A stretch of 61,981 nucleotides of DNA, taken from NCBI GenBank assembly GCA_027579435.1, contig JANBPK010000886.1, forward strand, positions 1 through 61,981, in the 5' to 3' direction. The stretch is from Candolleomyces eurysporus. Lineage: Eukaryota; Basidiomycota; Agaricomycetes; Agaricales; Psathyrellaceae. A program made the position numbers and the translations under genes. Position 1 is the first letter of the stretch; every line of letters begins with the position of its first letter. Positions 34,241 to 45,600 of this stretch are shown one piece after another. Under the pieces are notes generated by a model. That model was not told the DNA's origin and did no database searches. It saw only the letters and a list, made by a program, of their open reading frames with translations.

Positions 34241-35234
34241 ATGGATATTCAGTCCATTATTTCATTGTTCTCGTGTTGTCACCTTACACTGCTCTTTGGA
34301 CTCCTCTGTAGCCTACGCACACCCATGTTTTCTCCACCCTTTTTCTCTTGTTTTCCCGGCGATACATCTTTTCATTGCGCGCATCTACTTGGTCGACCCT
34401 CTCCTCGCCTTCTTTCTACCCTTTTATTTCATTAACTACTGCTGTGGTTTGATAGTCAGTTACGCTCTTGGGGCCTTGTGTCTTGATTCTTTCTTTCCGT
34501 GTTTCTCTCTATCACTTATACTGTGAACTTAACAACCCCATGCCGTCCGCCTCTTTCCCATATTTTGTCACCTCAACCACCGACTCGTGCTCTCCTACCT
34601 GCCTCCCCTCATTTTTGCCAATTGCCAAATACCATTGTAGCATCTTGATTCATCCATCCATCCGTCACCGTTTTTACCATACATCCATTACATGCGTACA
34701 TCTCATCTTTTTCTCTCTATTTTGACACTAGCGCTTTCTTCCGATCTTCTCGTGTACCCTACCTGCCGTCTTGTTTTGTTTTGCTACCACATCATATATC
34801 CTCGGTTTCCTTTCTATTTTCTCGTTTCTTCTCGTCTCTCTTCTCCCTGTCTGGTTCGAATACCGGATATTGTGGGGTCTATGTGTGCACTTCTCATTCC
34901 TGCCATTGTTGACTGGCTACCTGTCGTTGTCCATTCCCCGTTCCCGTCTCCCAAATATTGGTCATGACATCGTCGCGTCCTCCCGTTTGTGTCTTATTGT
35001 TCATCGCTATTCTTGTTGTTTAAAATTCCTTCAGTGTAAGTAGTTGTAGATGGGCTATGCGCCTGTTGGTATTGTTCTGTCTGCTATACGTATGCCATGA
35101 TTTTGTGTATGTTCGAAGGACGTTATCAGTGAAGCAATTAGCTGGGAGGCGCACTCCGGAGAGTTAGCGCGACATTCCGAAAGCATGCACCTCCGGCCTT
35201 CGATTCGTACGTTGAACTAGTCGCTCAGGAAAAA
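34241..35234. other. Long pyrimidine-rich intergenic
   Basis: About 1 kb, strongly T/C-rich on the plus strand, with no conserved ORF. The first part is probably the 3' UTR of the Btz gene. No repeats noted. Confidence 0.5.
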
Positions 35235-35517
35235 CGCTCTTGTTGGCACGAAGAGAGCAAAAATATCTCCCCAAGGACCTCAGGGGTACTGGACGTATGA
35301 GGGAAAGCAAGATCGGAAGCCTTGTCGCTGATGTTCCAGCGCCTGAAGGTGTTACTGCAGTTGGTCAAGTTCAAGTTGGACGAGTAGGGTCTCATTAATC
35401 TTTCTTCGGCCTTTCAAATTCGTCTTGGATCGACCAAATTTCGGGAAGTCGTGGGGCGATATTACTGGTGAATGGTGAATAGGTATTCGAGATGTTGTGG
35501 ATACATGGTATGGATGG
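35235..35517 (-). pseudogene. Decayed F1-type F-box-like remnant (5' part only)
   Basis: Read on the minus strand, this aligns with the start of 5082-6701: CCACAACATCT, CACCAGTAATATCGCCCC, CTTGACCAACTGCAG and GAGGTCCTTGGGGAGATATT all have counterparts. The start codon is lost (ATCCATAC in place of the ATGGAT context), and in-frame stops are present. The match ends just after the F-box-like start near 35235. The rest of the gene is not found. Confidence 0.7.
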
Positions 35518-35758
35518 TGGCTGCTCACAATTCGATCATCATTCAAGCGCAATCAGGGTTGACCTACTGAATTTCCTCATGTTAGTGGCGAGCTGACATC
35601 CTAGATATATACCTGAGGTCGTGTTAGGCAAGCCACAACGAAGCGAGGCAGGTTATCTGCGTTCATCTCAACACTTCGCATCAAGCGACTACCTAGGAGC
35701 ACACTAGACTCCAAAATATTGTGGATAGAAAAAAATAATGAGCCAGGTGCTACTATCA

Positions 35759-37376
35759 TCACACAAACGCNAAAAAAGGTGGTTTCTATCGGAAAGGTAT
35801 CCTTGAACGCATTGAACGCATTAGCGAATTCAGAAAGGTCCGGAGGGATATGTGTTCTAAACGTCATGGTAAACCTCTTGAGAGCACCTGGAGGTTCCTG
35901 GGACTCGCGTCGTTGAATAGCGAAGTTCACAATGTCACCGTAAGGGAAGTTGGGGGGAAGGCGAAGTAATTCGAGCACCTCCAGGGAAGGCAAGAGAGGG
36001 GCTCTCGAGTCGCCATATGAGTGTTTCTGCTTGCCAAAGGGTGTCGGATCGAAAACGGTGTTATCCAAAGTTAAGTGGGTTAAGAAGGGGAGGTTGGTAA
36101 GGGTAGTTATGAGTTGTGGGTTGGGTATATTGGCCGAGTCGATTCGAAACTTGCGGAGACTGCCCTCGCAGCCGGACCGCCGAACGAAGGACAAAATATA
36201 CGCGGCAAAACTGTAGGAATCATACGGTAGTTCTCCGAAGGCCCCGGGATGAGTGAGGCCTGTGTGGAAGCTGAAATGCAATTCCACGAGCGATGGGGTT
36301 CGAAGGACCTGAACACAAGACAAAATGTTGAGGAGCATTCGATCCAAGTGAAGGGTTCGCACTTTTGGAAGTAACAACCCCTCCTGGTAAACCTCTTCAT
36401 AAGAGGACGTATCTTCGTGCTCCAAAAATGAGCCCCTGAAGTCCAGGGTCAGGTTCTCGACGTTAGTGCACGATTGCAAAATCTTGAGCATCATCGTGTA
36501 GTTCCAATCACAAGAGAACGTGAAGGTAGTTAAGTTGGTGAGGACGATTTCGGGAATGTGGAGATGAAGTACATCGTGGGTCGCTACTATCTGCTCCTTG
36601 TCCTCGAAATACAAGTACAGGGACGAGACAGATGGGGGAATGTGATTGAAAATCGAGTCGGAATGGGAGTCCTGAGGCCCGGGTTCGCTCCAAGCCTTTT
36701 TGAAGCCTACTTCGAGTGACTTGATCGAATCCCAGGGTCGAGGCTCGACAGTCTTCAGCGAACTCATTGACTTGATTAAATTCCTGAAGCACTGGGAGCT
36801 TGTGCAATAAAGATTGAGTTTGTCAATCATTGGGCCCTTTGTCAACAACTTTGCCAGAGCTGTGTTGGCGAATTCGCATCCTCCTCTCCCAGAAGTGATG
36901 CAACTCTGGTACATGTGGGAAGTCCCATAAACCGTGAGTGTTTTGGGTATCCCCTCGCAGCGGCTGAACCAGCGAAATGCAGTGTCGAGCCGCAGGGAAG
37001 GCAATATTCGACGTATCTCGAGGCTGCTCCATAGCTTCGGAGTGGCCAACGCTGCATTCCGCCATGATCTGCAAACTAGACAGAGGGAGATCAGCTGATA
37101 TTGGTTAGATATTGCCGAGTCTTCCTTGACTAGATCTAGCACACTGTCAATTATTTCTCCCAGTGTCTCTGGAGGTATTCGACGCAAGGGGGACAGCAGC
37201 GCCTGATACCCTTGACGCTGGCCTTCGAGCTCTCGAAGTTGTAGCTGGAGTCGGTCGATGGATTTTGTTAACTCGTCGACTTCGTATTGAATAGACGCTA
37301 TTTCAAGAGGCTGCGGAGCGGCATTGCTGGTGAACAGGTGGGACAAGTTGATGGGGTGTGGCTTGTCCATGTCCAT
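35759..37376 (-). CDS. Coiled-coil/F-box-like protein F2, cluster 2 copy C
   Basis: Intronless. The preferred start is ATG 37376 (MDMDKPHPINLSHLFTSN), matching the start of copy D; the frame is open upstream to 37457. Coiled coil EIASIQYEVDELTKSIDRLQ; F-box-like LSPLRRIPPETLGEIIDSVL and SLCLVCRSWRNAALATPKLW; later LEVLELLRLPPNFP. Near the end an N at 35771 shifts the frame. Without it the protein ends ETTFFAFV at the TGA 35759-35761, as in all other F2 copies, giving about 538 aa; with it the frame would run on to 35601. Hence the N is probably a surplus base. Confidence 0.82.
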
Positions 37377-37689
37377 GCTGGTGGTCGGAATGAAACCTTC
37401 GACGAGAGTACCTGCCGAATATGGTCGATTACTCACCACTGAATGTCTCAAGCTCAAGACCAGATATTTTGTACTGTGAAATGCCCGACTAAATGTACTC
37501 GCCCTATTTCGTGGAAGAAAGAATTGAGGGAGTTTGAAAGGACTATCAAACGGAATCTACACGAATCCAAAGCTATTCTATTCTCAATAATGGCAGCTGC
37601 ATCCTTCCTAGACGACCTCTTCACTCGAAATTTGGACACTTATACTTTCGCAATGTCACGATGACTTTTCTGAGTTTTCGAGGAGAATT

Positions 37690-38137
37690 TCTGGGATTTA
37701 TTTCTCTCAAATCAAAATCCTCCAAGGGTCCAGGGGGAAATCGGAGCAAGACAAAGGGCCTCAAGTACTTCGAGGCTCGGCATGAGATTGATCTTGTTGT
37801 GATTGAAGTCGTAAAAGGGAAACATGTCGAGATAGATGCTAACCAAGGTCAGATGCGTCAAAAAGGGAAGGCTGAAAAGGACTGTTCGAACTCGACAAAT
37901 CGAGGATAGAGGCAAATATCCCCCCAAGGGCTTCAGGGGGTTACTCGACATGTAGGTGGAATTTAAAGCAAGTATCGGTAGCCTTGTCGCTGTTCAAACT
38001 TTTCAGGCTGAAGGCGTTGCTACTACGGTTATTCCATCGCTCTTCGATTTCCTATTCGATAGACGAAGTCGAGGGGCCATATTGGTCGATGTTACTGGCG
38101 AATAGGTGCGCCAGATGTTTTGGTAGTCGGAGTCCAT
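37690..38137 (-). pseudogene. F1-type F-box-like remnant with internal deletion
   Basis: The minus-strand sequence from about 38137 matches the F1 start (ATGGACTCC..., AACATCTGGCGCACCTATTC) and continues to GCCCTTGGGGGGATATTTGC near 37915. It is followed within a few bases by the F1 C-terminal part: an LTHLTLVSIYLDMFPFYDFN-like segment and PSLEVLEALCLAP (37710-37870). About 1 kb of the middle of the gene is missing, and stops interrupt the first part. It lies between F2 copies D and C. Confidence 0.75.
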
Positions 38138-38266
38138 GTTGGTTGCTTTGGTAAACTATGTTTTATCACATCCCGTGTCAAATGATATTGCGAGTTTCCC
38201 GCTAGAGCTCTACCGTCCTCGATGGTATAGTGGATAGNAAAAAACGTACTGAGGCAGGTGCTACTG

Positions 38267-39895
38267 TCATTTCACAAACGCAAAGTGGGTAGTTTCTATC
38301 GAATACCTACCCCGGAAACTATTAACGAGGACAGAAAGATTCGGAGGTCTATGTGTTCTAAATGTCATGACCAACTTCTTGAGAGAACCTGGAGGCTCCT
38401 GGGACTCGCGTCGTACAATGGCAAAGAACTCAATATCACCGTGAGGGAAGTCGGAGGAAAGGCGAAGTAATTCGAGCACCTCAAGGCAAGGCAGGAACGG
38501 AGGTGCTGGGCCATATACAAGATCAACATCGCCAAAGGGCGTCGGATCGAAGAAGGTGTTATCCAAAGTCAAGTGGGTTAGGAAGGGGAGGTTGAGAAGG
38601 ATAAGTGTGAGTTGCGAGTTCGATATATTGGCCGAGTTGAGTCGGAACTTGCGGAGAGTGCCCTGGCAGCCTGACCGCCCAACCAGGGATAAGACATGCC
38701 CGGCAAATTTGTCGGAAATACACGCTAGGTCGCTGAAGGAGCGCGGATCGGTGATCTTTGTGTGGAAGGTGAAGTGCAATTCCACGAGCGATGGGGTTCG
38801 GAGGGCTTGAACGAAATTGACCATTTTGGGGAGTATTCGGTCCAAGTGAAGGGTTCGCACTTTCGGGAGCAACAACCCCTCCTGGAAAGCTCCTTCAATA
38901 AAGGGCGTATCTTCATATTTCAGGGATGAGCCCAGGAAGTCCAAGCTCAGGTTTTCGACATTAGTGCACGATTGCAAAATTTTGAGCATCATCGTGCCGT
39001 TCCAGTCGTAAGAGAACGTGAAGGTAGTCAGGTTGGCGAGGATGATTTCGGGAATGTGGAGATGAAGTTGATCGTTGGTCGCTACCATCCCGTCCTTGTA
39101 CCCGAGATACAAGTCCAGGTTCGAGACAGTTGGAGGAAGGTAGTTGAAAATCGAATCGGGATGGGGGTTTTGGGGTTCGGGTTCGCTCCAAGCATCGTAG
39201 AAGTATAGTTTGAGTGAATTAATTGAATCCCAGGGTCGAGGCTCGACAGTCTTCAGCGAGTTCATTGACTTGAATAAATTTCTGAAGCACTGGGAGCTTT
39301 TGAAAGAAAGGCTGAGTTTGTCGATCATTGGGCCCTCTGTCAACAACCTCGCCAGAGCTGGGTTGGCGAATTCGCATCTTCCTCCCCCAGAAGTGGTGCA
39401 ACTCTGGTACATGTGGGAAGTCCCATAAACCGTGAGTGTTTTGGGTATCCCCTCGCAGCGACTGAACCACAGAAATGCATTGTCGAGCCGCAGGGAAGGC
39501 GGTATTTGACGTATCTGCAGGCTGCTCCATAGCTTCGGAGTGGCCAACGCTGCATTCCGCCACGATTTGCAAACCAGACAGAGGGGTATCAACTGATATG
39601 GGTTGGGTATGGATAATTTTTTCTCGACTAGATCTAGCACACTGCCAATTATCTCCCCGATTATCTCTGGAGGTGTTCGACGCAAGGGAGACAACAGTGC
39701 TCGGCACCTTTGACGCCGGCCTTCGAGCTTTCGAAGTCGTTCTTGAAGTTGATCGAGTTGGAGTTGAACCTGGTCGATGGATTTTGTTAACTCGTTAACT
39801 TCGCATTCAATGGACGCTATTTCAAGAGGCTGAGGAGCGGCATTACTATCGAACAGGTGTGAGAAGCTGGTGGAGTGTGGCCTGTCCATGTCCAT
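38267..39895 (-). CDS. Coiled-coil/F-box-like protein F2, cluster 2 copy D
   Basis: Intact, intronless, 542 aa, without Ns in the coding sequence. It is therefore the best reference for the family. MDMDRPHSTSFSHLFDSN, coiled coil (ELTKSIDQVQLQLDQLQERL), F-box-like LSPLRRTPPEIIGEIIGSVL with IPLCLVCKSWRNAALATPKLW. A leucine-patterned C-terminal region includes LTHLTLDNTFFDPTPFG and CLEVLELLRLSSDFP. It ends IETTHFAFVK. Function is inferred only from the F-box-like motif: possible SCF ubiquitin-ligase adaptor. Confidence 0.86.
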   Translation of the reverse strand: MDMDRPHSTSFSHLFDSNAAPQPLEIASIECEVNELTKSIDQVQLQLDQLQERLRKLEGRRQRCRALLSPLRRTPPEIIGEIIGSVLDLVEKKLSIPNPYQLIPLCLVCKSWRNAALATPKLWSSLQIRQIPPSLRLDNAFLWFSRCEGIPKTLTVYGTSHMYQSCTTSGGGRCEFANPALARLLTEGPMIDKLSLSFKSSQCFRNLFKSMNSLKTVEPRPWDSINSLKLYFYDAWSEPEPQNPHPDSIFNYLPPTVSNLDLYLGYKDGMVATNDQLHLHIPEIILANLTTFTFSYDWNGTMMLKILQSCTNVENLSLDFLGSSLKYEDTPFIEGAFQEGLLLPKVRTLHLDRILPKMVNFVQALRTPSLVELHFTFHTKITDPRSFSDLACISDKFAGHVLSLVGRSGCQGTLRKFRLNSANISNSQLTLILLNLPFLTHLTLDNTFFDPTPFGDVDLVYGPAPPFLPCLEVLELLRLSSDFPHGDIEFFAIVRRESQEPPGSLKKLVMTFRTHRPPNLSVLVNSFRGRYSIETTHFAFVK

Positions 39896-40053
39896 GCTGG
39901 TTCGGGATGAAGCCTTTGACGAGAAAACCCGCCGAATATGGACGTGTTCAAACTCTACTAACAGTGCCTGATCCAGTGTGTTGCTTGATCCTCTGGTTGG
40001 CTCTGACCATCACCATCACCATCCTCCAGCGTCCGATATTTCAATAAGCAGCA

Positions 40054-41820
40054 ATGTCGTATTCACAGCCCAGTTCTTCGAATCCGACGTCCAAGATTGA
40101 CGAGGATGAAGTGCCCTCGCTGCAACGCCCACCTTCACCTCCTCCACATACGACGTTTGAGGCTCGTGGAATCCATGTATGGACCATCTCATCGGATTCT
40201 TTCAGGAGGTATCGACTCATCGTTTAATTTTGCCTTTCATCGTCCTTCGCTGCATGCTTGGGCTCTCTTTGGACGCGTCGAACGCGCGACTTCAATCATC
40301 TCTCCCTTATGAATTCTGCCATTCAAACGAATCATCGGGATCTCGAATGAACGAACGTACGGAATGGAAAACGCTCTTATCTACGCAGCCCCCAACATTC
40401 TCCGCACTCAAACCAAGAGACTACCGTCTACCAGGGTTACAGTCGATGAGCCATGTAGCGTTCAACTGTGACGGGAAGAAGTTGGCTGCTGTTGGTGCGG
40501 ACAAGGTGACTAGGATCTGGAACCCGGATAAGAGTGTGAGTTTTCTGTTAATCCGGCCCCTGAATTTATGCTAGGATTGAAGCTCAAGGGTCGAATGCTG
40601 CATAGATTGAACCGCGAGCTGCGTCACTGTATACCGGAGGACACACAGACGATGTTGACTATATCTCGTGGAATCCTACACACCCTGACTTATTCTGCAC
40701 GTCGAGTCAGAGAGATCGAAGGCTTGTATTTTGGGATGCGAGGCGTGCGTTTCTTTCTGCTTCCCCCGCCTCCTTCTCTGGCCAGGGAATAGTCTAACTG
40801 ATTCAATACTTTGATTTAGAAAGTCGGTACATCCAAAACTGCTCGCTGAAATTCTCCCCGGTGCAAACATGTTACTCCCCAAATGGCCGCGAACTATTCT
40901 ACATCACTGCCGGTAATCAGCTCTTTTTCATGAACCTAGGGAAGAATAGCCCTGAAGAGAAGGAACAATGGAGACCATCTGAACAAGAACCTGTACGTCG
41001 CCGTCTCCTCCGTATTCTTCCCGCCCACCAAACACATCTGATGATCAAATCCCTTCTTTCTTCTACTGTGCGCAAATAGAAAATGGCTTCAACAGGTGTA
41101 TGGAACCACGCTGGAAACGGGCTCGTTACAGCCCAGCACCAAGAATCTTCAATCCGAGTCCTCGAATACCCTTCTTTGAATTTATTCAAAAGCTCTGCTG
41201 CCCACGTTGGAGGTGTCTCTGCTCTCGCTATGGATCCTCGTGCAAAGTAAAGTCATCGTTTCTCCGTTTCCCTCGTTCCTATGTTTCTCATTATGGGATA
41301 TGTCTCGCAGGTACCTCGCCTCAGGAGGCTCAGACTCTATCGTGAACCTGTTCGAGCTGCAGGACTGGATAGGCGCTCGGACTATTACAGCTTGCGAGTG
41401 CGTGTCCCTACTGTCTTGCCCAACAAAGGACGAAAACTGACTGACTGGCTGGTAAATTTATTTTCTGACGATGCAGTCATAGCATCAACGCCCTAAGCTT
41501 CTCACACGACGGAGAGTACCTCGCCATCGCAAGTGCAGGTCCATACATCGATATCGTGCGTTGTGCTCTCTCCATCTACCGTCTTGTCCTCTTCTTCGCG
41601 GTCGTACATCCACTACCTACAATCTAACGCCTTCCCTCTCGCAATGCAGTGCGCAACAGAAACGGGAGTACCCTTGCACCGCGTCCAAGCACCCGCGCCC
41701 GCACCAACAGTCGCATGGCACCCCTCGCGATATGTCATCGCCTATTGCGGCTACACGAAACCTCGAGAAGGCGGACCGCCGCCTGCTACGACTATCAGCA
41801 TGTTTGGGCTGCTGGAATGA
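40054..41820 (+). CDS. THOC3: THO complex subunit 3 (Tex1/THOC3), WD40
   Basis: WD40 component of the THO/TREX complex coupling transcription to mRNA export. Proposed exons: 40054-40176, 40389-40535, 40606-40744, 40820-40992, 41080-41246, 41311-41397, 41477-41555, 41650-41820 (361 aa). Signature blades: HVAFNCDGKKLAAVGADKVT with RIWNP; GGHTDDVDYISWNPTHPDLF with RLVFWDAR; ALAMDPRAKYLASGGSDSIV with NLFELQDW; ALSFSHDGEYLAIASAGPYI. It ends ISMFGLLE. The first intron (212 nt) is unusually long here and its donor is the weakest part of the model; the short N-terminus MSYSQPSSSNPTSKIDEDEV is disordered. Confidence 0.9.
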
Positions 41821-41981
41821 AAAGTGTTCGACGTTTATTGATCAGGGTCGACTTTAGCCAACGCATGCGAGTTTCCTTTCGGTGTAATGAAATAATTTAG
41901 ATTGCAACTTGGCTGTCATGGTTTTTGTACATTGAGAAGGGATCTTTTTTCGATGCTACGAGTAAGTAGAAGATGCAGAAG

Positions 41982-42213
41982 GAAGAAGGGGGTTTTTATA
42001 TAAAAACACATGTAGCGGAAACCGTATGGTACTCGAGAACAAGTATACACAGCACCAGGTGAACAAAGGGTTTTTGTAGGTAATAGGAGAGAAGAAAGGG
42101 GGTTTTATATAAAAACACATGTAGCGGAAACTGGGTAGTGCTCGAAAGCAAGCATACACAGCACCGGATGAAAAAAGGGTTTTTGTAAGGGTAGTAAGAG
42201 AGGAGAAAGGGGG
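41982..42213. repeat. 109-bp tandem repeat, two copies
   Basis: Copy 1 is 41982-42090 and copy 2 is 42091-about 42200, followed by the start of a third (GGAGAAAGGGGG). Each copy begins GAAGAA-GGGGGTTTT and contains TATATAAAAACACATGTAGCG and TACACAGCACC. The TTTTTATATAAAAA part is an inverted repeat that could form a hairpin. It lies in the shared 3' region of THOC3 and the seven-TM gene. Confidence 0.85.
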
Positions 42214-42633
42214 CATAGAGCATAGGAGGGTAAGTGACTAGCTAGCTAATACTATAGCGCATAGCGCAGAGAAAGAAGATCAACGCTCGATGTACGAGTA
42301 GGTGGTATGCGACAGCAACAGTGGAAAGCAATAGTAGGGAAATCTAGTAATAGAAAGCAATAAGTTCGAGAAACATGCCAGTGTTCTTGAAAAATGCGAG
42401 GGGGAAAGCAGCAGATAGCAATGCGAGGTATAGAGATGCAATAACGATAACAAAGCGGGAAAGCGAGTTCGAGAGCAGAGAGCAGGGGACACAAACAGAC
42501 AGATAGATAGATAGCAAAGCGGCGAGAGCAGGAGAGCAAATATGACAAATCAAAGCAGAACAAAGCAAAAAAGGGCCCGCAAGGCAGGCAAAAGAACAAA
42601 ATCAATCACAACAACAGAAGGGTATTTGAACAA
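42214..42633. other. Convergent intergenic
   Basis: A-rich on the plus strand, with a short (GATA)n tract near 42500. No gene. Likely the 3' UTR of the minus-strand seven-TM gene. Confidence 0.45.
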
Positions 42634-45600
42634 TCATTGAGCATCACCAAACCTATACGCGTACGGGGTGTGTTCAGTCATCGAAGGAGGCCTAACAACA
42701 ACCTCAGGCAGCACCTCATTCTTCCTCAACACAGCTCGCTGCTTGCTGGTCTCAGACCTAGCCAACATCAACGGCTTGATACCTTTCCCTGAAGGCGCGA
42801 CTTCATCCTCAGGAATGAAGTTTTCGTCCTGCGTCGGGGCCCCAACGTTCATCCTCCTCGTCTTTTGCTTCTTTCCGAGAGTCAAAGGACGAGTGCTACC
42901 AAGGCTTTCGTGACTAGACTTGCTATGTAGGCTGTTGGTGTCCTGGTCCCTGAGGAGGGTGAGTTGGCGGAGACCCTCTTTGCTAGAGGTAGAGTCGTTG
43001 GTATTCTTGCGTTGGAGTTTGGAGCCCTTGGGTATCAATGGTCGAACCGCTCGGGATGGCCATTGGGAAATAGAGGACCTGGAAGATTGCGAGTTGGATT
43101 CTGAGGATTGTTGCGTCGTGATAGGCGTGTTTTCGTCAGATTTAATGTAGACAATGCTTGAGCGTTTGTTCGTAGACTTGTTCTTGGGCATAGGTGGAGC
43201 GGGCTGGCGTGAAGGTTTACCTGTGACGGTATTGTGAGGCGTGCTGTGGGTTTGAGGGTTGGACTGGAGCTCGGCTTCGAATTCCTCGAAAAGGGTAACA
43301 GTGGAGGCGGCAGATGGTGGTACAACGTTTATGCTCATTGATGAACGGGCAGAGTTGACGTTGTGAGGAACATCAGCTCGAAGGCCAAGAGAACGTTTGG
43401 AATGACCGCGCTTGAGTTTGGCGCCGGCGATCGCGTCCTCTTCTTGAACAGACCTGAGATGAGAGGCATCGTTGGGGATAGATTCACCGCCGAACACCGT
43501 GTTCCTGTAGCCCAGGTCGACATTACTGGGGACTGCCATGTAGTTCCCGACCTTATGTTCAATGGCACCTCGAATCTCGGATCCCCAATTGGCCAAAGAC
43601 TGCAAGCCTTCTTTACCAAGGCTAAGGCTAGGGATTCCAAGGTTAGAGTTGAGGAGAAAACGATAACGACGAGGAACACACCTGGGCAAACTGAAGTGAT
43701 TTTTCTTGTGGGAATCCTTCCTGTTCCTTGGGCGCCGTCGAGCGGGAGTCGAGTGAATCTCAGGAGATGAGATGTCTTCGCCGAACTCCTTGAGCTTCTT
43801 CATGGCCTTCAGTCCCTTGCTCTTGCTGAATGTACCGGGGGGAGAGTAATCGCCATCCTTAATCTTCATGTCTTGGCCAACAGTAAGTCCAGGGACCAGC
43901 AGCGGCAGGACACCGGCGGTGAGGGCATCAATCTCGTTAACATCTTCAATGGCATTGAAAGAGTAGTTGGACGAGAACGACTTCTTGTGGGACATTTGGG
44001 CGAGACGAGCGGAACGAACATTGGGAGGCGTAGGCGGCAAGGGGAATGGAGGAGGAGGGCTGATGTCATTGAAGCTGCTGCCACTTGGCGTTTCGGGTCC
44101 ACTGATTGTGGTAATGGAGCGGGAGCGAAGGTGGGTGGTGGTTTGCTGTATAATGACACCCGTAGCATTTCCAACAGCCTGTTGCTTGTCCGGAGTCTGT
44201 CCTGGAGAGACCACGACGGTCTGTGCGAGAGCAGAGTAGTGCTTCTGAGCGACCATGATCCTGGTGGCATGTGCAACACTCTCGTCGGCGCCAGAGTACC
44301 GAGAGCTGTGGTTAGATTGCTTCCTCAGACGACCAAACTGGGCACTGTTCTCGGAATGAGAGCGGTTGTGGGACTTGATGTTGACGGGAAGGGAATCTTC
44401 GTCCGGGATCGGAAGAGGTGGCGAAGGAGGTGCATCCTTCAGGAGCTCTTCTGTAGGAATGACGGAAAGCTTTGGCTTGGGAGAAAGCATGGACATTGCA
44501 CGACTGAGCTTGCTTTTCCCATCGACGGCATCTCCATTGGTGAGCCAGACGTCACCGCTTCGACGACCCTCGACGACAGTGGGAGAGGTGCTCATGCTTC
44601 GCTTGTACTCGTGAGACCATTTGTATTTTGGTGGCTCGAGTTCGGAGAGAGCGGTGCTGAAGCGGTTGGAAGGAGCTTCGCGCTCGAACAGACCAGTAGG
44701 CATGGGAAGAGGAGCCTTGAACAGAATATTAAGTGCCAGCAAAGGCGATGAAAGCGTGACTGAAAGGACGTAAAGGACGTAAACTCCAGTAGAAGGGGTA
44801 CCCTGTTGAGCAAGAATGATGAGATATGGTAACGAAAGGGCCTGCGAATAGTTTATCAGCCGAGGTACGACGGAAGAGAGAGGAGCTTGCACTTACTAAA
44901 GGAAGCCAAAGAGAAATGAACCAACCAATTACAGAACGAAGGGAAACGTTGATCTCTGCGCCCGCGGGTGCAGCCAGGGAACTCAGAGATCCATCCGACG
45001 TGTTACCAGGACCATACCCATACCCTCCAAGAACTTGAGCGGTGGCTAGGGCAGGAGTGGCAGGACGCGACGAGGCAGAATGGAAATCCTGAACACTGGG
45101 ACTGCGAATGGAACCTTCGTGCTGGGAAGGAGGGAAGGACCATGCCGACACTGTGGGTTGAGAGCCATAAGAAGATGTCAACCAAGACGTTTGAGAGTCG
45201 AGGCGTCCACGGGGATGGTTGGGCAATGGAGGGAGATCTCTCCTGAAGGGATCGGGGTCGCCGCTGAGGGTCTCTGAAGTGGCGCCGTAAGGCGAGGGAA
45301 GAGGAGGCACTGGTGGGACGAGCTCGCCGTTGCTCGGGTTTGAGAACCAAAAGGATGACTTGGCAGGAACAGACCCTTTGTGACCAGTCTGCGATTTGGC
45401 ATTTTCATGACCGTGGACAGACGATGCAACAACGGTATGGTGGGTTGAAAACGACCATGCCGACACGGAGTTGCGCCTGGAACCAGCGTTGGAAGTGATC
45501 CAGGATTCACCATCTCGAATAGCGTCGATGTCCTCTGTGGCGAACGAAGGTCGGGGCTTCTCACCCATGTCCTTGGCGGGTGGCCATGGTCCGTCGTCCT

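Noticed and set aside
34851..34870. GGTTCGAATACC-like string as a possible tRNA T-loop
   Set aside because: No acceptor or anticodon stem can be paired around it.
34241..35234. Several 60-130-codon ORFs in the pyrimidine-rich interval
   Set aside because: Compositional artefacts of T/C-rich DNA; no motifs, and frames overlap one another.
35601..35758. C-terminal extension of F2 copy C past the family stop
   Set aside because: It exists only because of an N at 35771; removing it gives the ETTFFAFV ending shared by the paralogues.
43873..44751. 292-codon plus-strand ORF
   Set aside because: Lies antisense to the coding tail of the seven-TM gene; no domain, and the minus-strand model has consistent introns and TM pattern.
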